Positions 32,864-41,498 of a DNA stretch of 54,413 bases are shown piece after piece; the stretch's first letter is position 1; each line of letters opens with the position of its first letter. Source of the DNA: an uncultured Eubacteriales bacterium (GTDB lineage Bacteria; Bacillota; Clostridia; Oscillospirales; Acutalibacteraceae); contig ONCP01000011.1 in assembly GCA_900316385.1 (NCBI GenBank), forward strand, positions 1 to 54,413. Reading direction: 5' to 3'. The notes under the pieces were generated by a model, which worked only from the letters and a program-made list of their open reading frames with translations, had not been told where the DNA came from and made no database searches. The translations under genes were made by a program, and so were the position numbers.

Positions 32864-33343
32864 ATGTTTAATACGGAAACCACAACCTGCTCCTGCGGCT
32901 GCGGAAAGAAATGCGGATGCGCGTTCAACCCCTGCGCCGTTACGTGCGGCAGCTGCGTTCAGAGCTTCGGCGATTACGGATATATATACAACACCGTAGC
33001 TCAGAACGTCGCCGACGGAAGCGCGTTCACCTTCTCCGCGAACGGAACGCTTTCGGGAGGCATAACTCATACCGCCGGTACCGAGAATATCGTGATCGGT
33101 AAAACGGGAGTGTATTTGATCACCTTCTTCGTTTTCAACGACGGAACAGATATCGATTTATCTCTTTATAAGAACTCTCAGCCCGTTCAGGGAGGAGAAT
33201 ACCACGTTCAGTACGGCCAGGTCATCATCCCCGCTCAGACGGGCGACGTTATCACCCTCGTGAATACAAGCGGCGGCGCTGTCAATCTTCGCAACGACGA
33301 GGGCGAGGTAAACGCCTCAATCACGCTTGTAAGACTGTTTTAA
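32864..33343 (+). CDS. Cys-rich protein with BclA/C1q-like C-terminal domain, probable spore-surface protein
   Basis: The 159-residue protein begins with a Cys cluster (CSCGCGKKCGCAFNPC, more Cys to about residue 31) and continues with a beta-rich domain similar to the C-terminal jelly-roll of BclA-type exosporium glycoproteins (VYLITFFVFNDGTDIDLSLY, IIPAQTGDVITLVNTSGG). The collagen-like GXX repeat of BclA is absent. Cys-rich small proteins are common in clostridial spore coats. AAAGGGA precedes ATG. The SASP gene and the Cys-rich peptide gene nearby fit a spore role, but this is inference. Confidence 0.65.
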   Translation: MFNTETTTCSCGCGKKCGCAFNPCAVTCGSCVQSFGDYGYIYNTVAQNVADGSAFTFSANGTLSGGITHTAGTENIVIGKTGVYLITFFVFNDGTDIDLSLYKNSQPVQGGEYHVQYGQVIIPAQTGDVITLVNTSGGAVNLRNDEGEVNASITLVRLF

Positions 33344-33370
33344 TCAGTTAACAGAATTTTGAAATGAATC

Positions 33371-33413
33371 AGGACGTCATTCCGACCGACGCGGCGGGAT
33401 GACGTCCTTTTTT
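33371..33413 (+). terminator. Terminator of the BclA-like gene
   Basis: The 10-bp stem AGGACGTCAT/ATGACGTCCT encloses an 18-base loop and is followed by a run of six T's, 28 bases after the stop codon. Confidence 0.85.
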
Positions 33414-33447
33414 GCGCTCAAAACGCGAAACATTCTCATACAAAAAA

Positions 33448-33470
33448 CGGGCTGTCAAAGCGACAGCCCG
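33448..33470 (-). terminator. Terminator of the small Cys-rich gene
   Basis: A perfect 9-bp stem CGGGCTGTC/GACAGCCCG with loop AAAGC is followed on the minus strand by GTTTTTTG. It lies 12 bases after the stop of the 39-residue gene. Confidence 0.85.
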
Positions 33471-33481
33471 CCCTGTTTCAT

Positions 33482-33601
33482 TCAGCAGCCGCAGCCGCAG
33501 CCACCGTCGTTGCCGTTGTTACCGCAGCAGGAGCAGATGATAAGAATGAGGATGATGATCCAGCAGCAGTTACCGGAACCGAAAAGGTTGTTGTTACACA
33601 T
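33482..33601 (-). CDS. Small Cys-rich hydrophobic protein (39 residues)
   Basis: The minus-strand ORF begins MCNNNLFGSGNCCWIIILIL and ends GGCGCGC. It has a short membrane-like stretch (WIIILILII) between Cys clusters, 9 Cys in all. The AGGAGG site 9 bases before ATG and the dedicated terminator support real expression. Small proteins of this pattern (Asn/Cys head, Ile/Leu core, Cys/Gly tail) recur in Clostridia, some linked to sporulation. It is convergent with the Cys-rich BclA-like gene. Confidence 0.72.
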   Translation of the reverse strand: MCNNNLFGSGNCCWIIILILIICSCCGNNGNDGGCGCGC

Positions 33602-33659
33602 AATGTCTTTCCTCCTTTCGTCTACATTACATATTATCCGAAAAGAGAAAATGTGTTAC

Positions 33660-34484
33660 TTAAAAGCTTTTCAGCAAGGCGATCTCCCTAGCGTAGCCGT
33701 CAAGCTCGTTCGGCGTTTCGAGATAAAACGGCAGAGAACAAAGCGCGGGGTGTGTGACGATGCGACCGAACGCCTCAAGCCCGATATTGCCCTCGCCGAT
33801 CTTTTCGTGCCTGTCCTTTCGGCTTCCGAGAGCGTTCTTGCTGTCGTTGATGTGGATCGCCCGAAGCCTGTCAAGTCCGATCACTCTGTCAAACTCGTCA
33901 AGCACGCTTTCAAGATTATCTTTGATATCGTAGCCGCCGTCAAATACGTGACAGGTGTCAAGACAAACGCCCATTTTGCGATTGAGCCCGACGCGGTCGA
34001 GGATCGCTCTGAGCTCTTCAAAGCGGCTTCCTACCTCGCTGCCCTTGCCTGCCATCGTTTCAAGCAGAACGGTCGTGGTCATATCCTCAAAAAGAACCTT
34101 GTTGAGCAGCTCGCAGATCAGCTCAATGCCTTTATCAACGCCCTGACCGACGTGCGACCCGGGGTGGAAATTATAGAGATTGTTCGGCAGATACTCCATC
34201 CTTCTCAGGTCGTCCGCCATTGTTTGAAACGCGAACTCGCGCGTTCTTTCATCCTTTGAGCAAGGATTGAGAGTGTACGGAGCGTGAGCGAGGATCTTTG
34301 CGAAATTGTTTTCCGCCATTAATTCAAGCAGAGCGTCCGCGTCCGCCTTGTCAATGTCCTTTGCTTTTCCGCCGCGCGGATTTCTGGTGAAGAATTGGAA
34401 GGTGTTGCCGCCAAGCTCAAGCGCCTGCTTTCCCATAGCGAGAAAGCCCTTTGAAACAGAAAGATGACAGCCGATGTTAAGCAT
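33660..34484 (-). CDS. nfo: Deoxyribonuclease IV (endonuclease IV, AP endonuclease)
   Basis: The 274-residue TIM-barrel enzyme cuts DNA at abasic sites. The metal-ligand motifs [33 protein letters not shown] and [13 protein letters not shown], and the N-terminal [10 protein letters not shown], are those of the EndoIV family. Length is normal. It starts 9 bases after the end of the acyltransferase gene, in the same direction. A DNA glycosylase gene lies 2 kb away on the other strand, so both steps of base-excision repair are near each other. Confidence 0.95.
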   Translation of the reverse strand: MLNIGCHLSVSKGFLAMGKQALELGGNTFQFFTRNPRGGKAKDIDKADADALLELMAENNFAKILAHAPYTLNPCSKDERTREFAFQTMADDLRRMEYLPNNLYNFHPGSHVGQGVDKGIELICELLNKVLFEDMTTTVLLETMAGKGSEVGSRFEELRAILDRVGLNRKMGVCLDTCHVFDGGYDIKDNLESVLDEFDRVIGLDRLRAIHINDSKNALGSRKDRHEKIGEGNIGLEAFGRIVTHPALCSLPFYLETPNELDGYAREIALLKSF

Positions 34485-34493
34485 AAAAAACTC

Positions 34494-35579
34494 CTATACG
34501 ATATATTTTTTGAGAACGGGAATGTGATTGATGACCGCCGAAATAATAAACGAAATAATCGTGACCGAAACGCAGATAGCGGGCGCCGATAAAATCGGGT
34601 TAAAGGATAGGGGATCGACGCGGAACGTGACTGTTAACAGTTCGACGATCGCCACGTGTACCATATAAACCCCGAAGCTGTATTTTGACAGCGCGCGTTT
34701 CAGTTCCGTGAGCCTTGGATAAGAGCCGCCCGAACGGTTGAAATGCTTTTTGAACAGCACGAATACCGCCGCCGCCATAGCCGCGACATTGAGCGTTGTG
34801 TAGTTGAAAAAGCCAGTGTACGGCCTGTTCAATGAAAGCGAACGGCTGAGTGTCGCGAAAATCGTAACTCCCAGACCCGACAGACCGAGTATGTAAATCA
34901 GATATTCCAGTTTTTTTGAAATGCCGTACCTGTTCAGCGCGTAGCCGAGCATATAGTAACAGGAAAAGCCCATCGGCAAAAATATAAAGGCGTTATTGGT
35001 ATAATACTTGAGATAATCGGCGAGCCTTTGCGTTACCGATGTATCGATCATATGGAGAACCGAGGTCAGCTCGGGGATTATTCCCGCGAATACAAGCCCC
35101 AACGCCAGAAACAGCCTGACAAGCTTCTTGTCCTCCGCGATTTTCCTCAATATCGGAGTTGCAAGGTACAGTCCGCCGAGCATTACAAGAAACCACATAT
35201 GATAGCGGCCCTTTATAAAACAGTTCAGCGAAGCTTTCAGGTTTTGGCTTCTGACAAAGAATATCGCCGCGTAGATAAACGACCACGCGATATACGCGAT
35301 GATTATTCGCACAAGGTTTTTTCGGTAGATCTCCTTTGCGGATTTTTCGCGTTCGAGAAACAGCGCGCCGCTTATCATCACGAAAACGGGCACCGCCCAG
35401 CGCGACAGGCTGTCGTAGATTTCAAAAACCGCCCAGTCCGACGAGCGGACGTCAACCTTGTTGAAATAAAGATATACCGTGTGTATCATTACGACGAAGA
35501 ACGTCGCGGTAATCCGCAGAGAGTCAAAGTATTCGACCCGTCTGCTTCGGTTTTTCAAAGTATTTGTGTTTTCAATCAT
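34494..35579 (-). CDS. Acyltransferase family 3 membrane protein
   Basis: The 361-residue protein has about ten hydrophobic segments and the acyltransferase_3 signatures: EYFDSLRITATFFVVMIHTV at the start with its active-site His, the FMISGALF-like FVMISGALF, and GVYMVHVAIVELL near the end. It would transfer an acyl group to a surface sugar. Unlike the phase-variable relative at 1.5 kb it has a clean start (GAGGGG before ATG 35579) and no repeat tract. Confidence 0.85.
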   Translation of the reverse strand: MIENTNTLKNRSRRVEYFDSLRITATFFVVMIHTVYLYFNKVDVRSSDWAVFEIYDSLSRWAVPVFVMISGALFLEREKSAKEIYRKNLVRIIIAYIAWSFIYAAIFFVRSQNLKASLNCFIKGRYHMWFLVMLGGLYLATPILRKIAEDKKLVRLFLALGLVFAGIIPELTSVLHMIDTSVTQRLADYLKYYTNNAFIFLPMGFSCYYMLGYALNRYGISKKLEYLIYILGLSGLGVTIFATLSRSLSLNRPYTGFFNYTTLNVAAMAAAVFVLFKKHFNRSGGSYPRLTELKRALSKYSFGVYMVHVAIVELLTVTFRVDPLSFNPILSAPAICVSVTIISFIISAVINHIPVLKKYIV

Positions 35580-35676
35580 TATGATCCCCTCAAGGATATT
35601 TTAGCATAACGCGCTTGATCTGTAAAGAAGCGGTACGGGCATTGGAAAGGATATGACTTTTCCGCGCAAAAAACAC

Positions 35677-35705
35677 TTGATTGAGGTTGGTATTTGTGGT
35701 ATACT
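35677..35705 (+). promoter_or_regulatory. Promoter of the aspS-gatCAB operon
   Basis: TTGATT (35677-35682) and TATACT (35700-35705) are separated by 17 bases. The leader to ATG 35780 is about 70 bases, with no T-box-like structure that I can see. Confidence 0.6.
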
Positions 35706-35779
35706 ATCTTGTGATAATGCGAAAATGCGGGATTTTTTGCATTTTTACCGCTAAACTACTTTCGGAAAGGATAATATAT

Positions 35780-37525
35780 ATGGAGTTTAAGAACATTTAC
35801 CGCACCGTAAACTGCGGTCAGCTAAGAGAGGAAAACATCGGCGAGGACGTGCGCGTCGCGGGCTGGGTCGAGAATATCCGCGACCACGGCGGCGTAATGT
35901 TTCTCGATATCCGCGATCAGTACGGCGTGCTTCAGGTCGTTGTACATGACGACGCGCTTTTGAAGAACGTCAACCGCGAGTGTACCGTAACTCTCGGCGG
36001 CAAGGTCGTTAAGCGTGACGAGGATACGATCAATCCCAAAATCGCGACAGGCTATGTTGAGGTCCATACCGACGACATCACCGTGCTCGGCAAGTGTAAA
36101 AACGAACTGCCCTTTGAGGTTCTCACCTCGAAGAACACCAACGAGGACGTCCGCCTCAGATACCGTTTTCTTGACCTTCGTAACCCGAAGGTTCACAACA
36201 ACATTCTCCTGCGTTCAAAGGTTGTCGGCTTTATGCGCAACAAGATGAACGAAATGGGCTTTGTTGAGATCAATACTCCTATTCTTTCAAATTCATCACC
36301 CGAGGGCGCGAGAGATTACCTCGTTCCCAGCCGTAAGCACAAGGGCAAGTTTTACGCTCTGCCGCAGGCTCCGCAGATCTTCAAGCAGCTGCTTATGGTA
36401 TCGGGCTTTGATAAATATTTCCAGATGGCTCCCTGCTTCCGTGATGAGGACGCCAGAGCCGACCGCAGCCCGGGCGAATTCTATCAGCTCGACTTTGAGA
36501 TGGCTTTCGCAACTCAGGAGGACGTTTTCAAGGTAGCCGAGGAAGTGCTTTATTCAACCTTCTCCGAGTTTACCGACAAGAAGGTCAGCCCCGCTCCGTT
36601 CAGACGGATCCCCTTTGAGGAGGCCATGCTCAAATACGGCACCGATAAGCCCGACCTTCGCAACCCGCTTGAGATCAAGGAAATCAGCGATATGTTTGTT
36701 GAGACCGACTTCGCTCCGTTCAGGAAAAAGTGCGTGCGTTCCATCAACGTTCCCGCAGCCGCTTCGCAGAGCAAAAAGTGGTTCAAGCGTATGGAGGAGT
36801 TCGCGCTTTCGATCGGTATGAAGGGTCTCGGATATGTCAAGGTCAACGAGGATATGACGTTTGACGGTCCGATCGACAAGTTCCTCAAGCCCGGCGACAG
36901 GGAAGAGCTTATCTCAAGAAACGGCTCCAAGGCAGGCGATGTGATCTATTTTATCGCGGACAGCTACTCCGTAGCTCCCAAGCTCGCGGGTCAGATCAGA
37001 ACCGAGGTAGCCTCAAGGCTCGGTCTTATCGACACCTCACGTTTTGAGCTTTGCTTCATCGTTGACTTCCCGATGTACGAGATCGACGAGGACGGCAAGA
37101 CTATCTTTACTCACAATCCCTTCTCAATGCCTCAGGGCGGAATGGACGCGCTTCTCAACAAGGAGCCTACCGAGATACTCGCCTACCAGTACGACATCGT
37201 CTGCAACGGCGTAGAGCTTTCCTCGGGCGCTGTCCGTAACCACGATCTCGACATTATGATCAAGGCGTTTGAGATCGCGGGATACAGTGAGGATGAGCTT
37301 AAAGAGAAGTTCAAGTCGCTTTACACCGCCTTCCAGTACGGCGCTCCGCCTCACGCGGGAATGGCGCCCGGAATCGACAGAATGCTGATGCTTCTTACGG
37401 AGGAAGAAAATATCCGCGAGGTTATTCCCTTCCCGATGAACTCCAACGCTCAGGATCTCCTTCTCGGCTCTCCCGGAGAGGTAAGCGAGCAGCAGCTCAG
37501 AGAGGTTCATATAAAGTTAAGATAA
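35780..37525 (+). CDS. aspS: Aspartyl-tRNA synthetase
   Basis: The 581-residue class II synthetase charges tRNA with Asp. The N-terminal OB fold includes VAGWVENIRDHGGVMFLDIR, motif 2 is FRDEDARADRSPGEFYQLDF (with one residue more than the usual ADRQPEF), and motif 3 is GAPPHAGMAPGIDRML. A bacterial GAD insertion lies between. The start is ATG 35780 after GGAAAGG; the longer frame has no ribosome site. gatC follows 15 bases later, so this enzyme is probably the non-discriminating type whose Asp-tRNA(Asn) product the GatCAB complex amidates. Confidence 0.95.
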   Translation: MEFKNIYRTVNCGQLREENIGEDVRVAGWVENIRDHGGVMFLDIRDQYGVLQVVVHDDALLKNVNRECTVTLGGKVVKRDEDTINPKIATGYVEVHTDDITVLGKCKNELPFEVLTSKNTNEDVRLRYRFLDLRNPKVHNNILLRSKVVGFMRNKMNEMGFVEINTPILSNSSPEGARDYLVPSRKHKGKFYALPQAPQIFKQLLMVSGFDKYFQMAPCFRDEDARADRSPGEFYQLDFEMAFATQEDVFKVAEEVLYSTFSEFTDKKVSPAPFRRIPFEEAMLKYGTDKPDLRNPLEIKEISDMFVETDFAPFRKKCVRSINVPAAASQSKKWFKRMEEFALSIGMKGLGYVKVNEDMTFDGPIDKFLKPGDREELISRNGSKAGDVIYFIADSYSVAPKLAGQIRTEVASRLGLIDTSRFELCFIVDFPMYEIDEDGKTIFTHNPFSMPQGGMDALLNKEPTEILAYQYDIVCNGVELSSGAVRNHDLDIMIKAFEIAGYSEDELKEKFKSLYTAFQYGAPPHAGMAPGIDRMLMLLTEEENIREVIPFPMNSNAQDLLLGSPGEVSEQQLREVHIKLR

Positions 37526-37540
37526 AAGGAATGACAGACA

Positions 37541-37819
37541 ATGGTAACAAGAGAAGATATAGAAAACATCGCTATACTTTCCAAGCTCTTTGTAGCTGAG
37601 GAACAGCTTGACGACCTTACAAAGCAGATGCAGGAGATCGTCGAGTTTGCCGATACTATCAACAACGCTCCCGATTCGGGCGAGGAGTTCGATAACATCA
37701 ACAACCTCTCCAACGTGTTCCGCGAGGACGTTGTGGTCCCCTCGCTTCCCAGCGAGGAGATCCTCAAAAACGCTCCCGAACAGGCTGAGGATCATTTCCT
37801 GGTCAGAAATCACGCGTAA
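37541..37819 (+). CDS. gatC: Asp-tRNA(Asn)/Glu-tRNA(Gln) amidotransferase subunit C
   Basis: The 92-residue protein stabilises the GatA-GatB dimer. Typical features are VTREDIENIAILSKLFVAEE, the central FADTINN and the C-terminal VPSLPSEEILKNAPEQ. Its length matches the family. It lies between aspS and gatA in the same transcript. Confidence 0.92.
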   Translation: MVTREDIENIAILSKLFVAEEQLDDLTKQMQEIVEFADTINNAPDSGEEFDNINNLSNVFREDVVVPSLPSEEILKNAPEQAEDHFLVRNHA

Positions 37820-37829
37820 GGAGGGCAAT

Positions 37830-39287
37830 ATGTCAGAAATCAAAAAAATCCACGACCTCCTTGCGTCAAAGCAGATCTCTTGCAGGGAGTTGACCGAAAA
37901 ATATCTCGGAGAAATCGAAAAATCCAATTCCGAGCTCAACGCTTATGTAAACGTCACCGCGGACGCGGCTCTGGCTCAGGCTGATAAGGTAGACGCTAAA
38001 ATCGCTTCGGGCGGAGAGATCGGACTTTTGGAGGGCGTTCCGATGACTCTCAAGGACAATATGTCCACAAAGGGTATCGAGACCACCTGCTGTTCAAAGA
38101 TTTTAACAGGCTACAAGCCTATCTATAACGCTACCGTATGGGATAAGCTTGAGGGCGAGGGCGCCGTTCTGCTCGGCAAAACCAATATGGACGAGTTCGC
38201 GATGGGCTCATCCTGCGAGACCTCGTATTTCGGCGGCGCGACAAACCCGTTCAACACCAACCACTGCGCGGGCGGTTCCTCGGGCGGCGGAGCTTCCGCT
38301 GTCGGCGCGAACCTCGCGGCATACGCTCTCGGCTCGGATACAGGCGGATCGATCCGTCAGCCCGCGTCGTTCTGCGGCATTGTCGGCTTAAAGCCAACCT
38401 ACGGCGCTGTATCGCGTTACGGACTTATCGCCTACGCCTCATCGCTCGACCAGATCGGACCTATCACAAAGACCGTGGAGGACGCTTCGATCGTGTTCGA
38501 CGCGATTTCGGATTATGATCCCAAGGATTCTACCTCGCAGGGCAGACAGGGAGCTCCCACATACGACACAGTCAACAACGACATCAAGGGTATGAAGATC
38601 GGCGTAGCCAGAGAGTACCTTGACGGCGTCCGCGACGACGTAAAGGAGGCGCTTCTCGGCGCTTTAAAGGTTTACGAAAGTCTCGGAGCCGAGGTAATAT
38701 ATTTCGATATGCCCGCGATCAAGTTCGCCTTACCCGTATACTATATCATCGCCTGCGCCGAGGCAAGCTCAAACCTCGGACGTTACGACGGTATCCGCTA
38801 CGGCTTCAAGGCCGAGCACTACAACGGCACTCACGATATGATGTGCCGCACCAGAAGCGAGGGATTCGGCGAGGAGGTCAAGAGAAGGATACTTCTCGGC
38901 ACCTATGTGCTTTCCGCGGGATATTACGACGCCTATTACAAGAAGGCGCAGAATCTTCGCGGCACTATTGTTAAGGCGTTCGACGAGGCGTTCACCAAGT
39001 GTGATTTCGTGCTCGCGCCTACGGTACCGATGACCGCGTTTGAGATGGGACACGCCGTGTCCGACCCCGTTGAGACTTATCTGACCGACATCTGCACCGT
39101 TCCCGTCAATATCGCGGGACTTCCCGCCGTTTCGGTTCCCTGCGGCTTCAATGCCAAGGGAATGCCAATCGGTATGCAGCTTATCGGCAACAAATTCAGC
39201 GAGGCTGTGATCCTCAATGCCGCCAACGCTTATGAGAAGGCGGTTCCCGAAAACTTCAAGGAAACAAAGTGGGGTGTAAAGCTGTGA
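37830..39287 (+). CDS. gatA: Asp-tRNA(Asn)/Glu-tRNA(Gln) amidotransferase subunit A
   Basis: The 485-residue amidase frees ammonia from glutamine for transfer to the mischarged tRNA. The amidase signature GGSSGGGASAVGANLAAYAL with the downstream SDTGGSIRQPASFCG provides the Ser-cisSer-Lys triad together with LKDNMST. ATG 37830 follows AAGGAGGG; longer readings in this frame run through gatC out of frame and are false. Its stop overlaps the start of gatB. Confidence 0.95.
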   Translation: MSEIKKIHDLLASKQISCRELTEKYLGEIEKSNSELNAYVNVTADAALAQADKVDAKIASGGEIGLLEGVPMTLKDNMSTKGIETTCCSKILTGYKPIYNATVWDKLEGEGAVLLGKTNMDEFAMGSSCETSYFGGATNPFNTNHCAGGSSGGGASAVGANLAAYALGSDTGGSIRQPASFCGIVGLKPTYGAVSRYGLIAYASSLDQIGPITKTVEDASIVFDAISDYDPKDSTSQGRQGAPTYDTVNNDIKGMKIGVAREYLDGVRDDVKEALLGALKVYESLGAEVIYFDMPAIKFALPVYYIIACAEASSNLGRYDGIRYGFKAEHYNGTHDMMCRTRSEGFGEEVKRRILLGTYVLSAGYYDAYYKKAQNLRGTIVKAFDEAFTKCDFVLAPTVPMTAFEMGHAVSDPVETYLTDICTVPVNIAGLPAVSVPCGFNAKGMPIGMQLIGNKFSEAVILNAANAYEKAVPENFKETKWGVKL

Positions 39288-40696
39288 AATATGAATTGGT
39301 AGCGGGTTTTGAAACCCACGTGGAGCTTTCCACCAACACAAAGATATTCTGTTCCTGTACAACTCAGTTCGGCGGCGAGCCCAACACTCACTGCTGTCCG
39401 GTTTGTATCGGACTTCCCGGAACTCTGCCCAAGCTCAACCGTCAGGTCGTAAGATACGCGATCATGGCAGGTCTCGCGACCAACTGCGAGATCGCCGAGG
39501 TCGCCAAGATGGACAGAAAGAACTACTGTTATCCCGACCTGCCCAAGGCTTACCAGATCTCCGAGTACGACAAGCCGCTTTGTGAGCACGGTTACATTCA
39601 GCTCTCAAACGGCAGAAAGATCCGAATCCTCCGTATCCATATCGAGGAGGACGCGGGCAAGTTGATCCACGCTCACGGCGATACCTACGTCGACTATAAC
39701 CGCGGCGGCGTTCCGCTTATCGAGATCGTTACCGAGCCCGATTTCCGTTCCACCGACGAGGCGAGAGAGTATGTCGAGAAGCTCCAGCTCATAATGCGCT
39801 GTATCGGCGTTTCCGACTGTCGTATGCAGGAGGGCTCTATGCGTTGCGACGTAAATATCTCCGTCCGTCCCGAGGGCTCCGACAAGCTCGGAACACGTAC
39901 CGAGATCAAAAATATGAACTCCATCAACAATATCGTCAAGGCTATGGAGTACGAGTATGAGCGTCAGGTCGACGTTATCGAGAACGGCGGCAAGGTTATC
40001 CAGGAGACGCTCCGCTACGACGACGCGACCAACACTACCTCGTCTATGAGAGGCAAGGAGGACGCCAACGACTACCGTTACTTCCGCGATCCCGACCTTG
40101 TCACTATCCTTACAAGCAGGGAAGAGGTCGAGGAGATCAGAAGCTCGCTTCCCGAGCTTCCCGAGGTCAGAAAACAGCGTTATATCGACGACTATGATAT
40201 TCCCGAGAAGGACGCCTCACTGCTCACCAAGTACCGCAGAGTGAGCGAGTATTTTGACGAGGCTATCAAGGATATCAAGAATCCCAAGACGGTTTCCAAC
40301 TTCATTATCGGCTCGATCTTCCGCCGTGTTGAAACCGAAAAGGACAAGGAAAGCTTTGAGGTCGCCGTATCTCCCGCTCAGCTCAACGAGCTTGTAAAGC
40401 TGCTTGAGGACAAAAAGATCCAGAACAACCTTGCCAAGAAAACGCTTGAGAAGATGCTCGACACAGGCAAGCCCTGCACCGAGTTTATCGACGAGAGCGA
40501 TCTCGGCGGAGTTGACGATTCGGCGCTCGTCACAATGTGTCAGAACGCTATCGCGGCAAATCCGAACGCTGTCGCCGACTATAAGGGCGGCAAGGAAAAG
40601 GCGCTTATGTCGCTGCTCGGCAACGTTATGAAGCAGAGCCGAGGCAAAGCGGACGCTCAGGCTGTAAAGGCCAAGCTGATCGAATTGATAGGATAA
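39284..40696 (+). CDS. gatB: Asp-tRNA(Asn)/Glu-tRNA(Gln) amidotransferase subunit B
   Basis: The 470-residue subunit binds the mischarged tRNA, activates its acyl group and receives ammonia from GatA. KYELVAGFETHVELSTNTKI, GLPGTLPKLN and the PLIEIVTEPDF region are diagnostic, and the last 140 residues are the helical YqeY-like tail. The start is GTG 39284, overlapping the gatA stop codon (GTGA). It ends the aspS-gatCAB operon. Confidence 0.95.
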   Translation: MKYELVAGFETHVELSTNTKIFCSCTTQFGGEPNTHCCPVCIGLPGTLPKLNRQVVRYAIMAGLATNCEIAEVAKMDRKNYCYPDLPKAYQISEYDKPLCEHGYIQLSNGRKIRILRIHIEEDAGKLIHAHGDTYVDYNRGGVPLIEIVTEPDFRSTDEAREYVEKLQLIMRCIGVSDCRMQEGSMRCDVNISVRPEGSDKLGTRTEIKNMNSINNIVKAMEYEYERQVDVIENGGKVIQETLRYDDATNTTSSMRGKEDANDYRYFRDPDLVTILTSREEVEEIRSSLPELPEVRKQRYIDDYDIPEKDASLLTKYRRVSEYFDEAIKDIKNPKTVSNFIIGSIFRRVETEKDKESFEVAVSPAQLNELVKLLEDKKIQNNLAKKTLEKMLDTGKPCTEFIDESDLGGVDDSALVTMCQNAIAANPNAVADYKGGKEKALMSLLGNVMKQSRGKADAQAVKAKLIELIG

Positions 40697-40701
40697 AATA
40701 T

Positions 40702-40728
40702 GAGCCGTCGCGTTCGCGGCGGCTCTGT
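40702..40728 (+). terminator. Terminator of the aspS-gatCAB operon
   Basis: The stem GAGCCGTCGC/GCGGCGGCTC with a GTTC loop begins 5 bases after the gatB stop. The following T run (TGTTT) is weak. Confidence 0.6.
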
Positions 40729-40756
40729 TTATAACAAATTGATTATACACCAAAAG

Positions 40757-40778
40757 AGGCTGACCAAAAGGTCAGCCT
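40757..40778 (-). terminator. Terminator of the sigma-factor gene
   Basis: A perfect 9-bp stem AGGCTGACC/GGTCAGCCT with an AAAA loop includes the stop codon of the minus-strand sigma gene. On the minus strand it is followed by CTTTTGG. Confidence 0.7.
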
Positions 40779-41344
40779 TGTTTTCTGAGTTTTCTTTTGA
40801 TTTTCTGAAGAACGTTATCTACTTTTTTCGGTGTGGAATTGATTTTTTGCGCGATCTCCTTGTAGGAATAGCCTTGCGCGTACATATTGAACACCAGCCG
40901 CTCGTCGGCGCTGAGGAGCTTGTCAAGGTGCATTAGCATTGTCTTGAGGTATTCCTTCTCAAGCACATAGTTCTCGACGTTGTTCGCGTCCGCCTCGCGT
41001 TCTGAAAGATTGTTCATTGAAACGAGCTTTTCGCTCGGCACCTTGCTTTTTGAGCTGCTCATCTTAACGATGTCGCTGAAACGGTTTTTGGCGCATTTTA
41101 CGGCATAGTTCTTAAACGACGCGGAGCATTCCTCGTCGTATGTCTTGCAGGCGATAAGAAAGGCAAGCAACCCCTCCTGCGCGAAATCCTGAATATCGTA
41201 GCCGTCTGTTTTGTAGTGAGAGGCTATGGAGTAAATGAGCTTGATATACCTTATCGTGATCTCCTCAAACGCCGCCTCGTCGCCTTTTTTTGTCAGAGCG
41301 GCAAGCGTCGGGTCGGTAAGGGCTCCGTAATTGGTTTTGCTCAA
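40772..41344 (-). CDS. RNA polymerase sigma factor, SigH/sigma-30-like
   Basis: The 190-residue sigma-70-family protein has region 2 (DEAAFEEITIRYIKLIYSIA with QDFAQEGLLAFLIAC) and region 4 (LDKLLSADERLVFNMYAQGY with YKEIAQKINSTPKKVDNVL). Its size and region 2 resemble SigH, the early-sporulation factor, more than the short ECF group, but the family member is uncertain. The start is TTG 41344 with AGGTGG upstream; no ATG fits. Confidence 0.8.
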   Translation of the reverse strand: MSKTNYGALTDPTLAALTKKGDEAAFEEITIRYIKLIYSIASHYKTDGYDIQDFAQEGLLAFLIACKTYDEECSASFKNYAVKCAKNRFSDIVKMSSSKSKVPSEKLVSMNNLSEREADANNVENYVLEKEYLKTMLMHLDKLLSADERLVFNMYAQGYSYKEIAQKINSTPKKVDNVLQKIKRKLRKQG

Positions 41345-41447
41345 GACAGCACCACCTTTTCATTGCCTATATTATATCACAAAAACATATTATTGTCAAA
41401 AATGCTGATTTTGCGCAAAAACAGAGAAAATTTTTGTGAAATTACTA

Positions 41448-41477
41448 TTGCAAAAACATTTGTTCATATGCTATACT
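41448..41477 (+). promoter_or_regulatory. Promoter of the YifB/ComM-like gene
   Basis: TTGCAA (41448-41453) and TATACT (41472-41477) are 18 bases apart, giving a short leader before ATG 41499. Confidence 0.55.
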
Positions 41478-41498
41478 GGTATAAAAGAGGGTGGTATA

